A stretch of DNA of 64,000 nt from Pseudoips prasinana. Its lineage: Eukaryota; Arthropoda; Insecta; Lepidoptera; Nolidae. The translations under genes were made by a program, and so were the position numbers. The stretch is from positions 11,674,001 through 11,738,000 of the forward strand of contig OX621253.1 of NCBI GenBank assembly GCA_951640165.1, given 5' to 3'. Shown piece after piece: positions 59,421-64,000 of this stretch (position 1 is the stretch's first letter; each line of letters begins with the position of its first letter). The notes beneath the pieces were generated by a model. It was not told the origin of the DNA. It searched no databases and saw only the letters and a list, made by a program, of their open reading frames with translations.

Positions 59421-60834
59421 ATTATTGTTGGGATCGGGGGTTTTCTAACGGTTAGGTTATTAAAAAGTAATTACTTAGTTAATTAATCCTATTCTACTCA
59501 ACTATCGTAAAAAAATTATCACATATATTGGCTGTTATGAATAAATTATAAAATCAGATAATATTGCCAAACATTCCACGGTAATAAACATATATTAGAT
59601 CATGACTGTAATCCTTTTCGAAGTGTATAATTATTTGTTTTTCCTATCAGTTGTTACCCCCTTTGTAAAAACCCATACGTAAACAACTCGGAGAATCTAT
59701 GATCGTCGATATTTTATTAAGATTTGTAGGTCGGTGATTAAGTAGTAGTAGGTTATAAGAATATAATTATTGGAATCATTTCTGAATGTATGTCATTATT
59801 GATATATACAACATGTTACGTAATTAACGCACACCCTCAAACACCCCAATTAGAATATTATGTTTACAATCATAATACATACACTGAATTTTTAATTAAA
59901 CATGTATACTTATGCAATGTTATTTACTGAATTAGTTTCTTGGAATAAAGTTTATCTTTATTTATTTTGTATTTAATGATGGAATTTGTATGAATACAAA
60001 TAAAACTGCTGTTTTAAAAGTCTTATTACTTTGACTTACGGTCCATTTCAATTTGTTTTGACTGTACAGCGTCAAATCAAATTGAAATGGACTTGTCATA
60101 TTAACCAATATGACAATAATTTCCGTAGTTTTAATTATTTAGGAATTAAAAAATACCTATATTCAAAATGATATAAATCGATTCAGTAAACGATTCTGAA
60201 CAAGCTATTTTCAGGGTGTGCGTTAATTAAGTTACCGTAAAACCTTACAAGATTGCCCAACTAATCTAACTTTGCCCAGCAGGGTACGTTTCACAAAATG
60301 TTTGAAAAAACGGCAACAATTTTAGTTGCGTATATTATTCAATCTATGATGTAAATTTGATTACATCTCTGGCATCACTGTGTAGCTGATTTTGCTCAGT
60401 GTCCCCTAAATTGGCTGTAAAACTATGTCGAAGTTGGTGGTGTATTTTGCGGGCCAAAATTTGTGTGAAAAACTTTTTTTAAAACTAACTGTAATAACAA
60501 CAGGTAAGTAAGAATTTTACCCCTATTACTACGTAATAAATACACAAGAAAGATCGAATATCCCACGCAAAATCTCACCTCCAAAATATAACCAATAGGG
60601 TTGTGACTTCGATGTTAAATTAGATCTAGTAAGTACTTTGTTTTACAGTAGTTGCAGAACTACCTAAGTAATGTTAAATAATTATAGGATTATTTAATAT
60701 TTAACTTTGTCGCAAAAAGTACATTACATGTATTTACAAAACAGTTTAAAGTGGCTAAAAATGAACAACAAAGTTAGTTTCTATATATTTTTAGATTGTT
60801 TATTTCTATGTTTTTTCGTCCTTATATTTTGAAA
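59421..60834. other. Intergenic stretch
   Basis: No gene. A hairpin with 15-bp arms (GTCCATTTCAATTTG and inverse) lies at 60041-60092. Confidence 0.4.
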
Positions 60835-61422
60835 CTGGTGGTCCTTGACGATTTCAACGTCCACCACAAAGAGTGGTTGGGATCCCGGACCACAGACCTC
60901 CCTGGTCGTACAGTTTTCAATATGGCCTCGGCCTATGGTCTCTCCCAACTGGTAATACAGCCCACCCGTATTCCAGACATAGACAACCATGAGCCCTCCT
61001 TGTTGGATCTTCTGCTGACAACTCATCCGCACGGTTATAGGGTGGTGGTCAATGCTCCCTTAGGATCATCTGACCACTGCCTTATCCGAAGCTCCGCCCC
61101 TGTTGCGCGCCCTGACCGTATTCCTGCCGTCGGGTCCCGCAGAGTCTGGCAATATGAGTTAGCAGATTGGGATGGACTGCGTGGGTTTTTTGCGTCCTAC
61201 CCTTGGAAGCGGCTCTGCTTTTCCACCAAAGATCGTGACTGGTTCAACAAAGCCAGTAGGGATGCCGCGCGCCGCAAGCAGTCTGCATATCTGGTGTGGG
61301 ATAAGGCCCGGAAAAATCAAGATCCGGAAGTCAAGGTGGAGAAGCGGAAGTTCAATGGCGCTTCTAGGTCCTACAAGAGAATTATTGCCAAGGCCAAGGC
61401 AGAACATGTCCATCGCACGGTG
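60835..61422 (+). pseudogene. Jockey-like endonuclease, partial
   Basis: It retains the C-terminal half of an AP endonuclease-like domain: DDFNVHH (expected GDFNVHH, so the active-site Gly is changed), SLLDLLLTT and SSDHCLI. The linker WFNKASRDAARRKQSAYLVW follows. The N-terminal catalytic residues are lost by truncation. The frame ends after EHVHRTV. Confidence 0.7.
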
Positions 61423-61548
61423 TGATTGCTCTCTGCCCGAAATCCGCATAACGCAACGTGCGGTTAGGCGGGAGCTTAAGCTCCTAGACGTCCATAAGTC
61501 GAGCGGGCCGGACGGCATCCCTTCAGTGGTGCTAAAGACGCCCCTGAG

Positions 61549-62922
61549 TTGACCCCGGTTTTAACGCGCCTTTACCGTCTCTCTTACAGCGCTAAAAGGG
61601 TTCCATCTTCGTGGAAGGTAGCCAACGTCCACCCTATTCCCAAAAAGGGTGACCGGTCGGACCCTACGAACTACAGGCCTATAGCGGTAACATCCTTGCT
61701 GTCCAAGGTCTTGGAGAGAGTCATCAACTCTAAGCTCCTACAATACCTAGAGAAGCACCAGCTGATAAGCGATCGTCAGTATGGCTTCCGTGACGGTCGT
61801 TCAGCTGGTGATCTTCTAGTGTATTTGACACACCGTTGGGCACAAACCTTGGAAAGCAAGGGTGAGGCTCTAGCCTGTAGCCTTGACATCGCCAAGGCAT
61901 TCGATAGGGTCTGGCATAAGGCTCTTCTATCGAAGCTGCCATCATATGGAATCCCCGAGGGACTCTGCAGTTGGATCACCAGCTTTTTGGACGGTCGGAG
62001 CATTAAAGTCGTAGCAGACGGTTCTTGCTCCGACACCAAAACCATTAACGCTGGCGTACCACAAGGCTCGGTGCTCTCCCCTTCGCTATTCATTCTGCAT
62101 ATCAATGACATGTTATCTATAGAAAACATGCATTGCTATGCGGATGACAGCACGGGTGATGCGCGGTATAGTGGCCACCAGAATGTCTCTCGCAGCTCGG
62201 TACAAGAGAAACGGTTGCAACTTGTGTCTGAAGTCGAAGGTTCTCTCGGGGGGGCCTATGAATGCGGTGTAGAGAACCTAGTCAAGTTTAACCCCATTAA
62301 GACACAAGTGTGCGCGTTCACTGCGAAGAAGGACCCATTTGTCGTAGCGCCCCGATTCCAAGGGGTTGATCTCCGTGTATCCGAGAGTATTGGGATCCTC
62401 CGAATCGAAATTTCGAGCACCTGCCAATTTAGGGGTCATTTGGAGGACAAAGCTAAACTGGCAAGTAAGAAGTTGGGCGTCCTGAATAGAGCTAGGCGGT
62501 ACTTCACTCCAAGACAGCGGCTTGCGCTATATAAAGCACAAGTCCGCCCGCACATGGAATATTGCTCACATATCTGGGCAGGAGCCCCTAAATACCAGCT
62601 CGACCCACTTGACTCCCTCCAAAGGCGTGCTATTAGAATCGTCGGGGATTCCAATCTTACGGACAGATTGGAGTCGCTAGAGCAGCGGAAAGACTTTGGA
62701 TCTCTCTGCGTGTTCTACCGTCTCTTTCACGGGGAATGCTCTGAGGAACTGTTTGAGCTGGTGCCACCGTCCCCTTTTTATCATCGGACCACGCGCACTC
62801 GCAGTAAGGTTCATCCGTATCACCTGGAAGCGATCTCGTCAAGCACGGTTCGCTTTCAGCGTTCATACATCCCACGTACGTGCCGGCTCTGGAATGAATT
62901 ACCTGCTGCGGTGTTTCCCTAG
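61549..62922 (+). pseudogene. Jockey-like reverse transcriptase, near-complete frame
   Basis: 457 codons open without an ATG at their natural beginning; the preceding RT motif (SSGPDGIPSVVLK, ~61499-61540) is in another frame. RT motifs: VHPIPKKGDRSDPTNYRPIA, QYGFRDGRSAGDLL, CSLDIAKAFDRVWH, AGVPQGSVLSP and YADDSTGD. The thumb and C-terminus (VRPHMEYCSHIWAG, LQRRAIRIVGD, RTCRLWNELPAAVFP) are complete to the normal stop. One frameshift and the truncated endonuclease make it inactive on its own. Confidence 0.82.
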
Positions 62923-63242
62923 TGCTACGACATGTCCTTCTTCAAACGAGGTTTAAAAAGAGTACTAATATCACGGTAGGCAGCGGTTTGCTGTGCCCCC
63001 TGGCACTGCGAACGTCCATGAGCAGCGATTACCATTTACCATCAGGTGGGCCGCTAGCTCGTCTGCTTCCAAAGACAATAAAAAATATATATATACATTT
63101 TTTGCGTGGTTTTTTAGGAGCTCAAGAACTTTATTTTGCTTAAATTGATTAAACATTTTTTTCGTATTTATTTCAGGATGAATAATACTAAGCCTAAAAA
63201 CATCAGAAAAAAATGAAGAATATTAGGATGTATGCTCTAGGC

Positions 63243-63459
63243 ATACAGAAATTATTCAGAGGAAATGTTGGAGTTAGCAGTGGACGTGGTAGAAAATAAG
63301 AGGATGTCAAGTCGGGAGGACTTAATATTGAATTTATGTAAAGGAATCGCCAACAAGCGAAGCGAATCTAACTACAATTATTTGATCTCAGAAAATAGTA
63401 TTCCATTTTTGTTTCAGAATAATAATAACCTCAAGAAGTACCACGATAATTATTGTTAA
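63243..63459 (+). pseudogene. Psq-type helix-turn-helix fragment
   Basis: The frame reads YRNYSEEMLELAVDVVENKR and MSSRED, which closely fits the start of psq/pogo-like DNA-binding domains (YS.E.L..A...V..GKMS.R.A). After SSRE the sequence departs from the family (no second half of the HTH), and a TAG lies two codons upstream. It may be a pogo-type transposon remnant, or a first coding exon whose rest lies elsewhere; no donor in a supportive place was found. Confidence 0.4.
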
Positions 63460-63469
63460 TATTCATAAG

Positions 63470-64000
63470 TTTAAGTTTGTTTTTAAAAGCTTTGGCTTGA
63501 ATTTAGATTCACTTGTATGAGTAGGTATTTGTAGTCAATGTTCCTATTATGTATCTTATATCTATATTAAGATATTGTTTTAAAGCTCATGTGCATTTGC
63601 TTTATAGTATTGATAGTTTTTTATTGTTAAAATATTTATAGATAAATGATTGTAACGTACTTACGTACACCGTACTGAATAACAATAAAAAGTGACAACC
63701 CTAATTCATAGTATAATTTGTATGAAAAATTACAAAAAAAGTGTTGCGACTTTGCCCACTCTAATTTAACAGGTAATATGAAGATTTAAACGCTTAGTAT
63801 GTAGGTCCTATGATAGATTGACTATTTTTCTAAAATTATGCCAAAACCTTATGTTCTTAAAGTAGAAAATACTGAAGTTACGGAGATTTCTGCAAAATGG
63901 TAAAACTTGTAAAAAGCACTATGTATTTGGCCCGCTGTATAAATATTGGTTTAAGCACGTTGTATTTCATTATTTTGATATTTTAGTATATTATATGCAA
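63470..64000. other. Right flank, nothing recognised
   Basis: AT-rich; no gene or named repeat seen. Confidence 0.4.

Larger units (their letters stand above)
60835..63092 (+). mobile_element. Jockey-like LINE, 5'-truncated, with two frame breaks
   Basis: It begins inside the endonuclease (LDDFNVHHKEWLGSRTTDLP; LGSSDHCLIRS) near 60835. The RT frame follows, then ~170 bp of 3' UTR with TACCATTTACCATCAGGTGG, a phrase typical of lepidopteran Jockey/BMC1-type elements. It ends in AATAAAAAATATATATA. Breaks: one frame change between about 61400 and 61450, with a probable small deletion, and another at ~61545. Confidence 0.8.

Noticed and set aside
61159..62875. Several minus-strand ORFs of 71-119 codons
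   Set aside because: Antisense shadows of the Jockey-like LINE coding strand.

Overview
This is eukaryotic nuclear DNA, almost certainly from a lepidopteran (moth or butterfly). It is AT-rich and intron-rich, and it is packed with repeats of lepidopteran type: tRNA-derived SINEs, RTE-type retroelement ends with (GAT)n tails, Jockey/CR1/I-like LINE remnants, Helitron-like pieces and palindromic MITEs. The species cannot be named from the sequence.

There are two host genes, arranged head to head. On the minus strand, four exons at 30366-30282, 27555-27417, 26587-26350 and 12067-11851 encode the N-terminal ~226 residues of a RalA-binding protein 1 homologue (RalBP1/Rlip). They keep one open frame through all junctions; the RhoGAP and Ral-binding parts lie beyond the left edge. 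On the plus strand, eight exons from 37158 to 53700 encode a complete 622-residue golgin-84 homologue: a conserved N-terminus, a long coiled coil and a C-terminal membrane anchor. Ral effector signalling at the plasma membrane and Golgi tethering are different processes, and no functional coupling is implied by the neighbourhood. The 6.8 kb between the two starts holds an I-clade LINE remnant, an RTE remnant, a periodic motif array and a small hairpin.

Region by region: 1-11850 is the large Rlip intron or left flank, with an apparently intact Tc1-type transposon (2601-4196) and many SINE/MITE copies. 12068-26349 is Rlip intron 3, with a CR1-like LINE whose two ORFs are fused into one 1188-codon frame (13883-17449). 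26588-30281 holds smaller repeats. 30367-37157 is intergenic. 37158-53700 is golgin-84; its introns contain two back-to-back palindromic MITEs (42640-43131), a 13-unit 125-bp tandem array made from a coding exon plus its splice donor (44245-45745), a broken Ty3/gypsy-like fragment (45746-46944), a foldback element and a broken mariner. 53701-64000 is a repeat-rich flank ending in a 5'-truncated Jockey-like LINE (60835-63092) and a psq-type helix-turn-helix fragment.

The observations most worth following are: the tandem amplification of a golgin-84 exon/donor segment; a palindromic MITE family always flanked by GTAC, with one copy inside a SINE showing the empty site; a second MITE family flanked by 5-bp CCWGG duplications; an eight-unit ~15-bp-period motif array upstream of Rlip; and several 5S rRNA-like SINE copies. 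No CRISPR array, operon or bacterial-type system is present.
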